From Peptococcaceae bacterium (lineage in GTDB: Bacteria > Bacillota > DSM-521 > Neomoorellales > Neomoorellaceae), in NCBI GenBank assembly GCA_003509545.1, contig DOLC01000077.1, forward strand, positions 1-6,753: a DNA stretch of 6,753 nucleotides, read 5' to 3'. The translations under genes were made by a program, and so were the position numbers. Shown here in pieces: positions 5,976 through 6,753 of the stretch. The stretch's first letter is position 1; every line of letters starts with the position of its first letter. The notes under the pieces were generated by a model. The model saw only the letters and a list, made by a program, of their open reading frames with translations. It ran no database searches and was not told the DNA's origin.

Positions 5976-6470
5976 GTGATAGTAGAAGCGAAGGAAAAGT
6001 TCTACTTGCCCCCTGAGCCTACGGCGCCGGCAACAAGGGCGGGAAGGAAAAAGGTTAGAGGGCGGGGCAGGCTGTTGGCCGTGCTCCTGGTTCTGGCGGC
6101 CTTCGGCCTAGGTCTTCTGTGGACGTACCAGTCTATCAGCCTGGTTCTTAAGGGATACGAGTTGAACCGGCTCAAAGCAGAGATAAGCACTTTGCAACAG
6201 GCCAACGAAAGATTACAATTAGAGGTAGCCCGGCTCAAGTCTCCGGAGCATGTGGCCCAAGTGGCCACTACCAGATTAGGGATGGTCAAGCCCACCCCTC
6301 AGGACATCCGGTTCTTGCCGTCTAGCGAGGAGGAGCCCGTGCGGGTAGCCCAGGAACTCGCGGTTCCTCCCGAACCCTCCATAGAAGAGCACCATCCCCT
6401 GTGGCGTGCAGTCGCCCAGGCCATCCAGAACTGGCTGGAAATAAACCCGGCCCAGGCCGCCCAGCGTTGA
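5976..6470 (+). CDS. ftsL: FtsL-like cell division protein
   Basis: This is a 164-residue bitopic membrane protein. It has a basic cytoplasmic N-terminus (RKKVRGRGR, 24-32), one membrane segment at about 33-52 and an extracytoplasmic coiled coil at about 57-89 (YELNRLKAEISTLQQANERL region). RLGMVKPTP at 100-108 is the hallmark of FtsL and DivIC-type proteins. FtsL assembles with DivIB/FtsQ and DivIC/FtsB and helps activate septal wall synthesis. Its place after rsmH is the standard position. A tail at 115-164, rich in Pro and Glu and ending in a possible amphipathic helix (HPLWRAVAQAIQNWLEI), makes it longer than the usual FtsL of about 120 residues. Start is GTG at 5976, with a weak GGGTGA site (5963-5968) overlapping the rsmH end. 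The next expected gene, ftsI/spoVD, is not within the window. Confidence 0.88.
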   Translation: MIVEAKEKFYLPPEPTAPATRAGRKKVRGRGRLLAVLLVLAAFGLGLLWTYQSISLVLKGYELNRLKAEISTLQQANERLQLEVARLKSPEHVAQVATTRLGMVKPTPQDIRFLPSSEEEPVRVAQELAVPPEPSIEEHHPLWRAVAQAIQNWLEINPAQAAQR

Positions 6471-6490
6471 GGGAGCCGGAGTAAGCTCCC
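6471..6490 (+). other. Small hairpin right after the ftsL stop
   Basis: GGGAGC (6471-6476) pairs with GCTCCC (6485-6490) over an 8-base loop, immediately after the TGA. It has no T-run, so it is not an intrinsic terminator; read-through into downstream dcw genes is likely. The rest of 6471-6753 holds no gene I can support. Apart from the repeat at 6599-6699, only a weak 6-base inverted repeat (6700-6705 with 6729-6734) is seen. Confidence 0.3.
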
Positions 6491-6598
6491 CCACGGTGTA
6501 AAAGGACTCCTTGCCTTACCGGGGAAGGGCTGCGACCTGGGAGACCCGGTTGCGTCCGGTGGAACGGAGGGATGGTTTAAGGCAAAGGGCTTGGAGGT

Positions 6599-6699
6599 TG
6601 GCGTATCCCCAGTTTTGAACCAGGCCTGCTTGGCTTTCGCTCGCGAAAGTTTCCCTCGCGGGCCAAACTAGCCCTTGGCTCAAGGCTCCGGCAGGCTTC
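6599..6699 (-). repeat. Dispersed structured repeat, copy 2 (inverted relative to copy 1)
   Basis: Read on the minus strand, it aligns to 1-101 base for base with 12 substitutions. Repeat position p corresponds to 6700 minus p, so the terminal hairpin lies at 6642-6660 and the outer stem closes at about 6624-6696. The hairpin has eight pairs and an AAA loop. Its strand is opposite to the division genes, so read-through from ftsL would transcribe its complement, in which the G-U pairs become C-A mismatches. No terminator follows it on the minus strand, unlike copy 1. It sits in the gap between ftsL and the expected ftsI/spoVD, which indicates insertion into a normally compact operon. Confidence 0.85.
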
Positions 6700-6753
6700 C
6701 CGGCAGAATTTAAGCATCCCGCCTCAGTTGCCGGCCGCAAGGATACATGCCCT

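Noticed and set aside
1..6699. Inverted repeats as the ends of a composite transposon
   Set aside because: The enclosed genes are housekeeping or core genes, no transposase or integrase is present, and no target duplication can be seen.
6516..6740. Minus-strand 74-residue open frame after ftsL
   Set aside because: Its recognisable part is the translated repeat copy 2; no family, no clear ribosome binding site, and the copies do not show coding-type substitutions.

Overview
The window looks like chromosomal DNA of a GC-rich, probably thermophilic and anaerobic member of the Firmicutes, of the Moorella or Desulfotomaculum type. This rests on the mraZ-rsmH-ftsL gene order, an FtsL-type protein of Gram-positive style, strong GGAGG-like ribosome binding sites, U-tailed terminators and heavy use of TTG and GTG starts. 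The taxon is an inference from style; no marker gene settles it.

Left part (1-2361): a 101-base dispersed repeat opens the window. It is followed by an intrinsic terminator (109-134), a candidate promoter (144-171) and a gene for a membrane-anchored TPR protein (206-898). That gene converges, with a 3-base gap, on a B12-binding-domain radical SAM gene on the minus strand (902-2230).

Middle part (2362-4522): a ROK-family sugar kinase, probably a glucokinase, and a short MetE/UroD-like methyltransferase-fold protein lie in the same direction. They are likely one transcript, ended by a strong terminator at 4487-4522. This pair is divergent from the radical SAM gene across 131 bases.

Right part (4523-6753): this is the start of a division and cell wall (dcw) cluster, with mraZ, rsmH (mraW) and an ftsL-like gene closely packed. 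Upstream of mraZ is an extended -10 promoter overlapped by GTGG-core boxes at about 10-base spacing, the expected autoregulatory MraZ operator. After ftsL there is no gene to the window end (6471-6753). This stretch holds a second copy of the repeat in opposite orientation (6599-6699), where ftsI/spoVD would normally be expected to follow.

The most unusual signal is the repeat pair. The two copies match at 89 of 101 positions without gaps and can fold into the same branched hairpin. The substitutions inside the terminal hairpin lie in its loop or swap G-C for G-U pairs. This suggests a structured RNA or a hairpin-type mobile repeat that is active from one defined strand. The remaining genes belong to recognisable families, and no multi-gene novel defence or mobile system is visible.
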